From NCBI RefSeq assembly GCF_964340395.1, contig NC_135551.1:8916379-8980378 (forward strand): a DNA stretch of 64,000 nucleotides. Direction: 5' to 3'. The translations under genes and the position numbers were made by a program. The notes under the pieces are model-generated. The model was not told the origin of the DNA, did not search any database, and saw only the letters and a list, made by a program, of their open reading frames with translations. Below are positions 32,998 to 45,090 of this stretch, piece by piece (the stretch's first letter is position 1; the number at the start of each line of letters is the position of its first letter). The DNA is from Glandiceps talaboti. Taxonomy: Eukaryota > Hemichordata > Enteropneusta > Spengelidae.

Positions 32998-34063
32998 GCA
33001 GCGGTGTATCCTCTGATGAAACACATGACCATTGGTCAACAAATGATACAATATTTCAGGTGACAGATGATATTTCATCAACGAAGGAGCCCATGTATTG
33101 TTTGTTCAGAATAACCATGTGAGTGTGGTCAAAGTCAAAAAGGTTCTGAGTAATGGTAAAATTAAAATTGAATGTGGAGATGGTGTGAGTGTTTGTATAT
33201 GCAACCCAAGCACCATAGTAAACGAGGATGACCTATTTGAATTGGTACCAGTAGATATCAATTGTTTGAATATTGGAAGTAACATATTAGGAGTGTGGAG
33301 TGATGGGGGAATGGAGGATGTGCCCTGTAGAGGTAGGTGTACACTTAAGTTAGAGTATGCCACTGAATTATCATCTTGTGTTGTGACATCAGTAGGTAAG
33401 TCGTGTGTGTGGGCACATTTCTCGGATAGCCCTGCAGATGTTCAATGTGCACTCGATCAGGTCTGTTTGAAACCAAAGGGTATTGAACGCTGTCCACCTG
33501 AGTTCTTGCCCGATGGTGAAACAGATCCTGATGATAAAAATGCCATTGAACATCTGAGGGCTATCTTTCAACGTATTAATTGCGAATATAAGTTTTTGAC
33601 AGTAGAGTACAACATCGTTATGAGTGACATGGAGGCAGAAAATGACCGACAGGTCAGTGTCATTCAAGGGCTGGTTGATCCGAACAAGCAATACTACGAA
33701 GATAGTACCTTGTTAAAAGATGTCATAACTCTGCACAGTGACAGTACATCCCGCCAAAACCAGAGAATGAGAAGAAAGTACATAAACTTCCTGTCAACTA
33801 CAGACTCTGGAACTTTTGCAACATGTTTACAAGACCATTTTTCTGGAGACACCACAGTTCAACTGGAAGGGACTAATATAGTTTTCGATGAGTTAGCTGA
33901 TGCCTTGGGCTCTGGTGATGACAATGAGAAAAAAAGTGCTAAGGTAAATGAACAGCAGTACAAACTTAAGAATTTAATGCAGGATAAATCCAGTGTCATT
34001 AAACATTTTGCAAGAGAATATGGAAAGTGGCGAAGTGACATCCTGCCTTCAGCTGTTGAGTGA
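32998..34063 (+). CDS. Unrecognised 300-residue protein, repeat-family copy 1
   Basis: An acceptor at 32997 (atttattacAG) opens an exon. A frame open from about 33077 reads YFINEGAHVLFVQNNHVSVV, KVLSNGKIKIECGDG, LGVWSDGGMEDVPCRGRC, then PPEFLPDGETDPDDKNA, RMRRKYINFLST and an acidic/lysine-rich end to TGA 34061. The first ~150 residues look like two small beta-barrel (Tudor/SH3-like) modules; that is inference. No Met starts the frame cleanly, so the true start is probably in an upstream exon. I do not recognise the family. Sequence just downstream is repeated at 43.2-43.7 kb, which argues for a mobile or multi-copy gene. Confidence 0.5.
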
Positions 34064-34468
34064 TGTTAATGACTTATACTGTGCTGCGTACCCCATACTT
34101 ACCTTCGAAAAACCCTAGATAGCAATGGGCAAATAATAGGGCCCAGAAAATTACCAATTGGGAAAATCAGGATTCTTGCACAAGTTGTGCAATCAGATCA
34201 TTATGTGAAGCATTCGGCCAATCCACAAGCGAGTCTGTTGGACATCCAAACCAATTTCAAGCATATATTGGAAATAAAAAAAATGAACTGGAATCATTTA
34301 GAGGTAACAGGTTTAACTGCCTCTACAAAAATGCAACAGCAGCCTTCTATCACTCACATGATGCAGTGCAATACTGCAAAAGCCTTCCACCGAGTGAAAA
34401 AAAATCAGGTAATAAAATGTGTAGAGGCTGATTTTGAGGACAACACTCTGCTTGCAGGCACCCCTTGA
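34064..34468 (+). pseudogene. Decayed continuation, shared with the 43-kb copy
   Basis: DVNDLYCAAYPILTFE, then stops, then in two frames ESFRGNRFNCLYKNATAAFY, CKSLPPSEKK and CVEADFEDNTLLAG. The same blocks (NVNDLYCASHPILAF, NLPSTEKNQLNKCVEGDF, DENILAGM) occur at 43240-43680. At least two frameshifts. Confidence 0.6.
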
Positions 34469-37080
34469 AACCTCTATGAATATAATTTAATGTCAATAGC
34501 ACTTCCGTAAATCCCTTTGCAAAAATATGCATAAGTAATTAGTGGGACTTTTAGCAGAACAGAATTTTAGGCGAAATTGATTTTAGAATATTTTGTGATT
34601 TACAAGGCACATTATTCATAGTTGTAATGGTAAATCACAACTATACTTCCTAATAAGAGTGCATAAACACTTTTCCATGCAACAATGGTTAAACCAAGTC
34701 TGACAATGCTGTTTTCTTGTTGAAATCAGACCTTGAAATTGGGGAAAAAAAACTAATTTTGCAATTTTAAAGTTACAGCAGAAAAAAAAGACGAAAATTT
34801 AATACTTTAAAAATCCGTAACTCGAAAAGTTCTGGCCCGATTTTGAAAAATGAAGTGTCATTTTTCATATTTCAGTGAGATGTATCCAACTGAACTAAAT
34901 TTAAATGGTCAGATACATAAACTAAAAAGTGCCTGCTTGACAGTAATGTTGTGTACTAAACCCGTCCACACAGATTATGTCTCCACTTAAATTATGATTC
35001 CATTTTTTTTTGATTCTTTAATATTTTATATTCAGTTATTATAAATATTAATAAATAATAAAATATTACTTAATGTGTATATAAGTGTCTGTGTTAGTGT
35101 GTGTTAATTACCATTTGCTTACACACAGAGTGCACAAAAAAGGCAATCACATACCTCAGTTTGGTAACTTTCATTTTTCAACAGCAACTGCTTTGTTCAA
35201 AATATGTTTTTGGTTTTCAATAACTTTGAGAATTAGCTTAGCAATGTTGTTCTCGCCACTACCAAGCTCACATGAGTTACTTTACAAATTGAAAACAGTA
35301 GTTATGATTCGACAAAATTATAAATGAAATGAAAAGTAATCAAAATACAAAGATGAAATTTCCGTCAACACGCCAGAATTTTTGACAATACGGCCACTAT
35401 TCACTCTGTCATCCTCAATTTGGCCGTTACTGATATCTTCTCCATTTGACAACGGTAATAGTATATCCATGGCATTTTCATTGTTGTTTGTCATCATAAT
35501 ATCACAGATTCTTCAGACAATGCCATATTCCTGTAACCACAGCGTCCGCAGATGCCGTGCACACTCTGCGACCGGTAACGACGAAGAGGGTATTTATAAA
35601 ATATCGTAACGTGAGCAATTACGCAGACGACAATTTCAAACTTAATATGTCATTGCCATATTGTTATTGTCGCAACTTCTTTTTTATTATTCAAAACCTA
35701 TAATTTACCAAAATAAATGAAACGAATAGAAATGCCTCGTGACATTCGTGAGACCAATCTCTCAAAGAAAGGAGAGGAAAGGGCATCTACTCAGTCGTAC
35801 ACACATCATAAATGATTATAGATCACTATCATACCACAAGAGAGTTCAATATTCAATGAACGAGAGCAGGGTATCGTGCTACTTTAAATGACAATGTAAT
35901 GCAAGAATGAAAATTGGAAGGTGTGCTTTTTATTAAAGATGATGATCAGGTATAACATTCAGATGAAGAGTTCAGTTAAAGTACCTGCTAACGATTACTT
36001 TCTGTTCGATGACGAGTTATCGTTTTTGTTGTATTGCTATGCCAATAATGTATTGAGACCAAAAGTGAGTGTCATTCATACCGGTAATAGACATATACAA
36101 TTTTCTACATTGTTTCAGCTGCACTGTTAAAAAATAACATTGCTTATAACTTTACAGTGCTGTTTAGTAGAGGCTCCTTTGAAGTGTTTCTTTGAAATTA
36201 ATGTTATAGCAATTTTTAAATATTCCCTCTCTTTTTGAATGTTATGTGTTAAACAGAGAAGATTTCCTGTGGTTTCTATTAGAAGGAAGAGTCAATAACC
36301 TGCCCTCGCTTGACAAACTTTTGAATTATTAACCATTGGGAGATGCGAAAGCTAAGATGGCAAGTCTTATTAGAAAACGAATAACATAAGTTATTTCATT
36401 CCTCTGTAAATCAAGCTTTTTTTCCAGTTTTCCCGATATGTGCAACAATTTTTGGGTCCACTAGAAATGAAACCATTCCAAATTTTTTCTCATTAATATT
36501 ATAATGAATGCTTTTGGTTAAAATATAATATGGTTACAATATAGGAAAAACACCATTTGAAGTTTTAATCAAAATATACTGCTGAATAACAGAATATTAT
36601 ACATAAAATGCAGTATTCTAAATGTCGTACAAATGTATAGGTTTATTCATTCTGTAGGTGTTTGTTCATAAATACCCATTATGGTTTTTTATGTCCAAGC
36701 AATATAATAAATCAATTATAAATTCGCGAAAAATTGTCAACAAATCTGTAGATATCCCTTTCAAACTGAAGATATTGTAAATAAGGGACCGTTTTGATGC
36801 AAATGTGTGGAGAAATAAAGCGATATACATGAGACTGATTGCAATGCATGATTGGGCCGTGTATTTTGTTTGAGATTATGTGACATTTACCCATCCTGTG
36901 TGGAAAGATTACTGAGTTCTTCACAAATGGCAAGTTTGTAAATTTTTAACGTTTAAAAAACTGGAACTGGATTTTTAAAGCTGTTTGCTCAGATATCATG
37001 ACTTGCTGGTAAAATTGATAACATGGGTGGCATTTATATATCTGCAAAACTATATACACATAGTTATGAATAATTGTTTT
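34469..37080. other. No confident gene
   Basis: AT-rich. A minus-strand 60-codon frame starting near 35500 (MMTNNNENAMDILLPLSNGE..., ending SFHL) has coding-like composition but no domain. Otherwise nothing. Confidence 0.4.
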
Positions 37081-37084
37081 TCTG

Positions 37085-37470
37085 GTGTCAAACATTGCAT
37101 CTTTAGGTGTTCAAGATGTTAAAGTCCACACAAAGAAGTATATCCGTAGCGCATTAGAAACACACCTTGGTATGAGTATGGATATTACATCAGATCATCA
37201 CAATAAATGCGCGACATAGCCGCGGGTGGCGCTGTTCAACATACGGGCATATATTCCTGACTGTCTGTTTGTCGTCAAAGCCACAGCAGACGGCAGCAGA
37301 CGCCTGTGACATTTTTTGTATCATGAATACGACAAAAAAGTGATAGATTACCAACTTTTGAATGATATTGACATTCACCATAAATTATATGACGAAGTGG
37401 GAAACAAACTAGAACTGCTTCAAAGTCACGACTGTACTTGGTGGAAAGAATAATTTCAAAACGAGTTAAG
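37085..37470 (+). pseudogene. Possible decayed exon fragments, unrecognised
   Basis: SLGVQDVKVHTKKYIRSALE followed by THLGMSMDITSDHHNKCA, and later YHEYDKKVIDYQLLNDIDIH with YDEVGNKLELLQSHDCTWW in another frame. Composition is protein-like on the plus strand, but stops break it. It probably belongs with the SAP-like piece just downstream. Confidence 0.3.
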
Positions 37471-37640
37471 GCTAAGGTGAGTTTACAATTTTGTTGATTC
37501 TGTCATCTGCAAGTACTGCAACTAATACATTTACGGTTTGGTAAGATGACAATCATGTGAGTGCTAAACTGAAACATAAACTGAAATTCTCAGAAAATGA
37601 AAATAACAATGATACAAACGTAAACAAAAATATGCTTGAT

Positions 37641-37873
37641 TTGTCGATACAGCTTTAACGGTTAAGAGGTCCTATACTTTAACACAACAACGGAGAAAAA
37701 GACCTAGAAGAAATGTAGGTAAAGTAGTCAGAGATGATACCGGGAAAGAATTGGACGCTTTCAAAGAATATGAAAGGCTTTCAGTGCCTGAGCTGAAGAA
37801 GAAACTAAAAGATCTTGGTATCACTACACGACTACGGAGACAAGACAAGATAAACTTATTCAAATGTTACTGA
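37641..37873 (+). CDS. Candidate exon with SAP-like motif
   Basis: A 77-codon open frame with no Met: basic QQRRKRPRRNVGKVVRDD, then FKEYERLSVPELKKKLKDLG followed by ITTRLRRQDK. The L-x-V-x-ELKxxLKxxGI-x-T-xxRxxDK pattern fits a SAP DNA-binding helix-turn-helix. After RRQDK the expected helix (KLIQMLLNHC) continues in the next frame, so there is a one-base frameshift near 37850. Confidence 0.45.
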
Positions 37874-38650
37874 ATCATTGTCAGAATATCCCGATTTAAA
37901 TAAGCTTGGTCACTGATGATCTTATTGAATAAAACAAGTTCAAATTTAGTTTGTGTTGTGTTGTGTTGTGTCTAGTCTGTGCTGGGTGTGATGCTGAATG
38001 TAGCTTGTTTTGTGTTGTTTACGCGTATGTTCTGGTGTGACGCTGATTGGTGGTGGTGAGAAGGCATGTCTCATACAGATGTCTATCAAATATAAATATA
38101 CTTTAAATGTTAGTAGTGTCCCTACCAATGGATGAAAATTCAAGTTCCTTTCTTTTTCAAGATTAAGAAAAATTGAATGAGATGAAAGTGAGAAAAAAAA
38201 GTTATAAAACAGAAGTGGTCTACCAGTACACTGGAATAAACTGAGTCCTGATTAAATGTACACATGTAAAGCAGTTGTAAGGGGAGAAACCAAAATAATG
38301 ATAATTTAATTGAAGTCAAACACTCACATTTTTAAGCCAGTGTATTAAGCATTAGAAGGTCAATAAAAACTTGTTTGGTGGTCTGTGATTGACAATAGAC
38401 TGTGTTAAAGGAGATTACTGATGTTGCCGTGTAGACTGAATTAGAAGAAATGTTCATTCATCAACACTCAGATTATTTGAGTTGGTTGTCTTATGGAACT
38501 CGTTACACATCTAAAATCATGCATTGAGGCTATACATATCGACAGAGCTTGTAATGGTGACATGTCACATATGACCTTGGCTACTCCATGGGTAACAATA
38601 CGGGGGGGGGGGGCCTCCTCACAAGCATTAAAACCCAAACTGTTGTGATA
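37874..38650. other. No gene seen
   Basis: Contains a short (GTTGT)n run near 37952-37970. A G10 run lies near 38602. Confidence 0.4.
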
Positions 38651-38654
38651 CCAC

Positions 38655-39060
38655 TTTTATGCAAAAAAGGATACCCTTTCTGATACCATTTTAATTAGTC
38701 TAAGTACAATCGAACTGTCCTTGTTCGCTGTGACCGTCCCATTCCACTAGCACTCAGTCTGTTGTCTTGTGTTGATGGTGGCCGACTTCAAATCTGATAA
38801 CCCCATCATCATCTATATGTTGATAATTATCATTATGATCCGGTTCTTTGATTTTTGGATGTTTTCCAGGGGGAGGTGGTCCTAGATCTGAAGTGGCATG
38901 AGCGACGAGAGAAGTTTTCAAGGAAGAGAAACAGGTTGAAACGCTTCCAGATTGCATAGTCTAATTTACAGACCCTTTCTGATACCAATACATCATGAAA
39001 AGTATACCCTTTCTGATGCCAACCAGCATAAGAAAACGACCCTTTCGCACAGACCCTCCC
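38655..39060. repeat. Scattered ACCCTTTCTGATACCA repeats
   Basis: The 16-mer ACCCTTTCTGATACCA or a one-base variant occurs near 38673, 38970 and 39007, with a related ACCCTTTCG at about 39040. The two middle copies are close together; the earlier one stands apart. Confidence 0.5.
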
Positions 39061-39639
39061 CGTATAGCCGTCTATGGGAGTTGCCCTACATTGTAACTAT
39101 TAGATACAGATATAGATCCTACATACAGAGTCTACACATACACACAGCATGCACACAGTTACATAAGTTATCGTTATACATTATGCATATCTAAAACGCG
39201 ATATCAATGTATAGAATTAATAATATATACAGACGTTTGCATACACGACGTGGCCATGCCTTCCGACGGATTCTTCAAGTACGCCAACGAATAAACACAC
39301 ACGTAAACCTTTGAATCTATCAAGTTGTAACCTTTGACCTGTGATCATATGACTACTATCGTTGCATGGTGACCTGACTTTCTGAATGTCGTGATTACTA
39401 CCACCACATCGGAATACACCGATCGCGATCTCACGTTCAAATCGCCATCTTGGGTCAAAGGTCACTTTGAGGAAAAACAAGCGCGAATTTTAATCTGACA
39501 CAGCTGCGCAGCCAACGACCCCTGAGTAACTGATGCCACCTTCTGTTTTTGTTCACGGTTTGTGGGGGCGTTTGCTGACTCAACTCACTGTTTTCAGCGG
39601 TAGGTTTAGTGAATTACTATTGACTGTGTAGCATACTTT

Positions 39640-40417
39640 TTGTATAACAAATTTGGAGTTTTTGTGGAGATTTGCGACTAATTTTCAAATAAGTGAAAGG
39701 AATTTTGGGCCCAATCGTGTATTGGTAGGGCAAGATGAACAGCTTCTTTGTCTTATGAAAATAAGACTTGGCCTACTAAATGAGGACCTGGCACAACGCT
39801 TTAACATCTCAACAGCAACCGTCTCAACAATTTAGACAACCTGGGTAAAATCTCTTGGAAAACAGTTGAAATGTCTTGTTTTTCATCACAAGAAATACGA
39901 CTCATGAATATGCCCAAAAAATTTGATGGGAAATGTAGCAGCTATTATTGACTGCAGTGAAGTATTCTAGAAAGGGCAACAGACTTTGAAGCTGAGGCAG
40001 TGACATGGTCTAACTACAAACACCCAAACACCCTCAAGTTTTTAGTTAGTATCACTCCAACAGGGCACATAAACTTCATCTCCAATGCTTGGGGTGGGAA
40101 GGCATCAGACCAGCACATTACAGTTTGGCTTTTTGGACATCTTAGAGCCATATGAATCCATTATGACAGATAACGGTTTTCCAATTACCACTGAAGTTGC
40201 CATGAAACAATGTTATTTACATGTGCCTCCTGGTAAATTGGGTCAAAAGCAAATGACAGTCAAGGAAGTACAAAAAACAAAGGAGATAGCCAACAGGCGA
40301 ATATATATTGAACATGCTATACTGAGAATGAAAACATTTAGGATACTGAAGTTTGAGTTACCAATTTCCTTTGCAATACATTTAGATGACATTAATTATA
40401 GTTGCAGCATTGTGTAA
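39640..40417 (+). pseudogene. PIF/Harbinger-like (DDE_Tnp_4) transposase relic
   Basis: The N-terminal helix-turn-helix is readable (LGLLNEDLAQRFNISTATVS). Then, after stops, IIDCSEVF carries the first catalytic Asp, IMTDNGFPI the second (commonly MADRGF in this group) and RRIYIEHAILRMKTFRIL the Glu. GQKQMTVKEVQKTKEIANRR and LDDINYSCSIV complete the DDE_Tnp_4 order. The block from 40085 to 40417 is open; the rest has several stops and frame changes. This is a cut-and-paste transposase remnant, close to the ISL2EU-like group with an HTH_Tnp_4 start. Confidence 0.82.
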
Positions 40418-40429
40418 TTTAATGCCACC

Positions 40430-41150
40430 AATAGTAAAATAATAAACTTCATTGATAAATCTACATTAGGCACTTGTATAGAAATTGACCGTAGTTTTCT
40501 ATGACATACCAGCATGTACTAACAGATATTTACATAACCTAGTGTTTTATAAGTTTCAGTGATTGACTTTCTTGTGTTATATGGTATGGAATAGTGATCC
40601 ATAGTGATTTTGCATAGTAGTGCACTCCTTGTTTTCACTTACTGAAAAGATTATATGCCTGAGAATTTGACATGTTATTAAAAACTTACTGCCTGGCTTT
40701 ATTCTTGCATTAGTTAGCAGGTATCATATTATCCCTTGTGCTGTTATGAAGTGACTATTTCAGTCAATTGTTTTTCAGCCTTGAGAAATAGTATCTGCAT
40801 AGCATTTCCATGGTAATATATGTCTACTGGTGCTCACTTAGCCAGGCAATAAGTGTATAATAGTAGTGGTGTGATGTATCATGGCTTATACATACATACA
40901 GAACTTCTCTCCTACCTTTTCATTCCATTCACTTCCACCAGTTGGCAAATACTCACACTCCTACCAATGTTGACGGGTTAACTTTCTCGACATCACCAGG
41001 TTTGTCACACGATAACTGTCATCAAAACGTGAAACAGTGTTGATCAGCATCTGGGAAAATTCCATGGTTTAACAAAGGGCACACCAGTGTACCATCATTT
41101 GGTCAGTAAGAGCAGAGTTATTGCAACTAAAGCAGCGACACAGAAAAGGA
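40430..41150. other. No gene seen
   Basis: AT-rich spacer between the Harbinger relic and the recombinase-like fragment. Inverted repeats of the transposon were not found by eye. Confidence 0.4.
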
Positions 41151-41179
41151 GAAAACTCTCAGTGACAGATGTAAAGTAA

Positions 41180-41846
41180 GAACAAACCCTGAGATTGATA
41201 ATGATGACACAAATCCAGATCCAAATCTAGATAATGAACCCAGCTATCACCATATTGTGAAAGTTTCGAATACCACTTGAAAGGCCTATATGGGGGGAAC
41301 AAGAATGATAAATCAGCCTTGCAACATAAAACACAAATAGTAAGAATAATCAAAGGAATAAATAACACCATGAGTTCATTGCAAGACAAGTTGATGGAAG
41401 TGTTCTTCCGCCAAATGCTGCAGGATGGATACCAAGCCTCCTCCGTAAGGTCCTACATAGGTTCCGCCAGGTTATTTTATGATTCTTGTATTACACAAGA
41501 TTTAGATATCATAGATAAACCTGCTATATTGAAACAAGTAATGGTCAAATTTGCCGAAGCTTCGAATAAACAAGTAGCACTCAGACGTACAGACTTGCAA
41601 GTGGGGCAATTTAATGATTTAATCTCTCCAGAGGAAATAGATTCTTTTGAGAGAAGCCAAGTAGGTGTGTCCGCATTTACAACTGTTGCCAAGGCGACAG
41701 ATGAAGATGCTATTGACTTTGGCAGATTATGCAGATGTCAGAAATTTCATCATGACCCAAGTAGTATCAGACAATGCCACGGGTCCTCAGAATTCTTTGG
41801 CGAAACAACAGAAGTGATGATAATATTTTTTCAAAATTCGAAGTGA
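41180..41846 (+). pseudogene. Tyrosine-recombinase-like N-terminal (core-binding) fragment
   Basis: Starts in one frame with NPEIDNDDTNPDPNLDNEPS, then shifts one base at about 41275 to EYHLKGLYGGNKNDKSALQH, QIVRIIKGINNTMSS and GYQASSVRSYIGSARLFYDS. The Q-x-S-S-V-R-S-Y-x-x-S-A-R-x-F-Y pattern is that of the SAM-like core-binding domain that precedes the catalytic part of tyrosine recombinases and of Crypton/Ngaro-type elements in invertebrates. The catalytic R-H-R-Y part is not present. The assignment is by pattern only. Confidence 0.4.
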
Positions 41847-42700
41847 AAATGCGCAACACTGTTGACAAAATAAGATATAGAGCGCCATCACCTACAGAGG
41901 TAAGAAATTGCAATTATGGAATTTGTGTCATTTAGAAAAAAATAAAATATAACATTGCAAAAATTACAGTGCCGATTCTGAGGACAAATTTGTTATTCTT
42001 CCTAGCCCACTTATAAGCATTCAAAACCTGACATTTAATCTGGGTCGGATGCCATGTAATTCTAAGTGATCTCGCTCCACTGTGTTTAACTTTAAGACTT
42101 CATTTTGATTTGTCCAAGGCTGTTTGTTTGGCTTTCAGTAGAATCTAGTGAGAGTGACTTACGGAAAGGGTTATTGAAAACCAGCCTCTCTGGAAGCTAA
42201 AGGCACGTGTCACAGGTGTCTCCGTGTATCAAGACCAATCAAGTGGAGCTAATAATAAAATCTAGGCTACTAAGTCACATATTTTCACAAACAATGCAAC
42301 ACTAGCAGTGATGGTGTGTGTTATGGGCTGATGCTTTTTAGCATCCCATCCCCTCTCCTGCTATGACAAAGGGATCCGTCCATCCGACCGTAATATGTCA
42401 TTTTTCAGACATGCAAAATCCTACTCTAGTGTTGTATTATATATACAATTGTTAACTTTCAGGGAGAAAATAGCAGTTCTTCATTTCAAAACTCCTTACT
42501 GTGTCAAGCAACAGAGATGGAGAACCAGAGTTTAGTAACCTTCCAAAAATTCAAGAAGGGGGATATACTATGCGTAGGATAAGTATTGCTTGCTCATATG
42601 ATAAATAATATATCCTATCAACAGTATGTTCTCTGTAAATATGCCATGTATATATGTCTTTACATTTAACCAACAGTTAGCACCGCTTTTCTCACTGATG
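41847..42700. other. No gene seen
   Basis: Non-coding on inspection. Confidence 0.4.
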
Positions 42701-42717
42701 ATTAGGAAAAACTTCAA

Positions 42718-43690
42718 ATGAACTTGCTTATTTTCAAACTACAAAGGAAACTTCCCAAACGTTTTCCGTCTTTGAACTGCACAGCTCTCCAACTCAAGAA
42801 AGACGATTATTCAAAACTTGACTTCCAGATCGTGAATCATAAGGATGTTGCATTATGGGTACTAAATTATGACACTGGCAAGGAAGACATTTGTTTGTTG
42901 TCGGTGATTTAATACGAGTAGAAACGTTACATGTGGGTAGCACACTACGGAAATTCTAAATTGTGATAGATGTGTCTACCAGTGCAGTGTTAAGCATTTA
43001 GCCGGGCAAACAAACTGTTTACAGTGACTGCAAGTAAGTTCTGCAGTGTGCTATCCAGGGCATAACACATGTACATGAGACCTTATCGTATATGTTTGGC
43101 TTGTTTGTCAGTGACACTATCTCATATTTATAGATGTAAATGCATTGTTCGCAAGTTTGAGATACCATCAAGTCTTCAAAATTTCGACTTGCTGGATAAC
43201 AACTCAAAACAGCAGCAAAATTATGTTAACAATGTTAATGACTTGTATTGTGCATCTCATCCAATACTTGCTTTTCAAGGAATAACTGAAAATACTCTGA
43301 AGGAATGGGAAGTTATAGAAAGTAATGGTCATAAGATTGGACGCCAGAATATCATCAGTTGGGGTAACAAAGATTCAGGAACTATCTATGCCTTCAGGTC
43401 ACCCTGTAATGCTTTTTGGTCCCTCTTCGAGTGAATCAGCGGATCAGCTTCAAACACACATTGGTGATAGAGACATACATACGTTTTGGTGAGACATAGC
43501 ACTAGAATCCTTTTTCAGAGGAAAATAGATTCAACTGCCTTTTCAGAAATGCAACAGCAGCATGCACAAGATACCCATGACTATTGTATAAAAATCTCCC
43601 ATCTACAGAAAAAAATCAGTTAAATAAATGTGTAGAAGGTGACTTTCAAGATGAAAATATTCTGGCAGGCATGTGTGCACTTGGTATCCT
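42718..43690 (+). pseudogene. Unrecognised gene, repeat-family copy 2
   Basis: Begins with an open 64-codon piece (MNLLIFKLQRKLPKRFPSLN...). A second open piece then runs from 43069 to 43434: VNDLYCASHPILAFQGITEN, LKEWEVIESNGHKIG, TIYAFRSPCNAFWSLFE. After frameshifts come SEMQQQH and NLPSTEKNQLNKCVEGDF with DENILAGMCALGILE. The shared blocks with 34064-34468 are co-linear. Comparing the two gives an idea of the ancestral order: NDLYC block, NGxxIG block, RGNRFNCLxxNATAA block, CVExDFxDNxLAG block. Function unknown. Confidence 0.6.
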
Positions 43691-43899
43691 AGAAAAGAAA
43701 CATTACCACTCCCAAAAAGAGGGTGTTTCCTGTCCTCAAGAGTGTGATATGAAAAGCAGAGAAGTGACATGTAAAATGCCTTACTTTTTACTTGTTTCAA
43801 AAGTAAATTATCAAATCGAACTCTCATTAGTCTGCACACCGTTTCAGAATGGCGAATGGCGTCCACCTCTGTTAAACCTGGCATACCCCATATTTCATC

Positions 43900-44430
43900 T
43901 ATACATGTATACCGTCTTGTTTTTGTATCGATATATGTTGGTTTGATAGTGATTAGAAGTACGCTTTTTTCGGCACCTTCAAAGTCATTGCTGACTACAT
44001 TTGTACTGATAAAACGATGTTCTTTTCGCAGTCGGCTTTACTTAGTAAATAACTCCTGCAACGGTTACAACTCTAACTCCGATTCCGATACCCACTAAAA
44101 AATACCCATGGCCCCTGTTTCGCTTGGTCCATAAAGAGCCGCATGTGTGTTCTCATTTTCTACGGAAAGGGGTACATTTTGGTTGAATGTCTTCCCTAGA
44201 AAGTCAAGAAAAGAGGGTGTTTCCGGGATAGGGGTATCAGCTGAAAATTGGGAACGGACATAGATATCCCCTTGAATATGGGAGGAAGGGACCTATCAGG
44301 GGAGAGGCGCGTGCAGGAATCACGTACAACCACGACAAAATTTAAATCTTTAATGTGATTGGGCAGTAGTCGAAAAATTCTGTACCACATTACTTTTCAC
44401 CAAGCCTGCGTGAATCCATGAACGTTCGAC
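43900..44430. other. No gene seen
   Basis: Nothing recognised; it precedes the ATG at 44431. Confidence 0.35.
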
Positions 44431-45090
44431 ATGAGGCTGCTCATCAACGATGAAATACTTTCCGTTGCAGAGCCAATTTCGGCGTATAGGGTAAACGTTC
44501 TTACAAACAATATGTTTGACCCATCTACCATGTATTTGGTAACATTAGAAGAGAACTTTGGAAATGAAAGTAGTGATGGAAGTGTACCTCGCCAAACTCA
44601 ACGTGTTGTTTGGCAGGACGACGACGGTAAATTTACCGTTGATGATGGTGATTCCTCCGTATACGAAATTCGTGGTGTCGAACGAGCGCCACTACCGCTT
44701 ACAAGCAGCCCACGCAGATCAAATTCTGTGGCAGTAGATGGTGGTGGGGCTTCCCAGTCTACCTTATTTCGTGCCGATGTGGTGACGCCAAATTTGGGAC
44801 TTAGTACGAGTTACCAAGTCCCAAGGCCTATCGGCTTTCGTCCACCAGGAGTTACACATACAGATCAAAGTCAAAGACGTAAAATAATCAACAAAGCTGT
44901 GACAGTCAAATCGTACAACACAGGGTCACGTGACGACAGAAATGTAATTATATCATTAGAAGAAAATGAGTGCAGCATCGGAAACTTTGTTAGCAAAGTG
45001 AAAGCTATCAGCAACTGGGATATGACGCCGATACCACAGTACTGATATTGGACCGTTCTCAGACGCCAATAGGAGAAAGTCCTGCAACTT
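44431..45090 (+). CDS. Unrecognised protein, N-terminal 204 residues, frameshift near its end
   Basis: An open frame from ATG 44431 (MRLLINDEILSVAEPISAYR...) to TGA 45043. It is acidic and serine-rich in the middle (WQDDDGKFTVDDGDSSVYEI), with a basic QSRRKIINKA-type stretch (QSQRRKIINKA) later. The last conserved part, VKAISNWDM, continues better one base away as DADTTVLILDRSQTPIGES to PATS, where a donor CTTCAG|GTAAAT follows at about 45091. Codon-like composition and this splice site suggest a real first exon damaged by a one-base indel at about 45025. I do not recognise the family. Confidence 0.5.
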
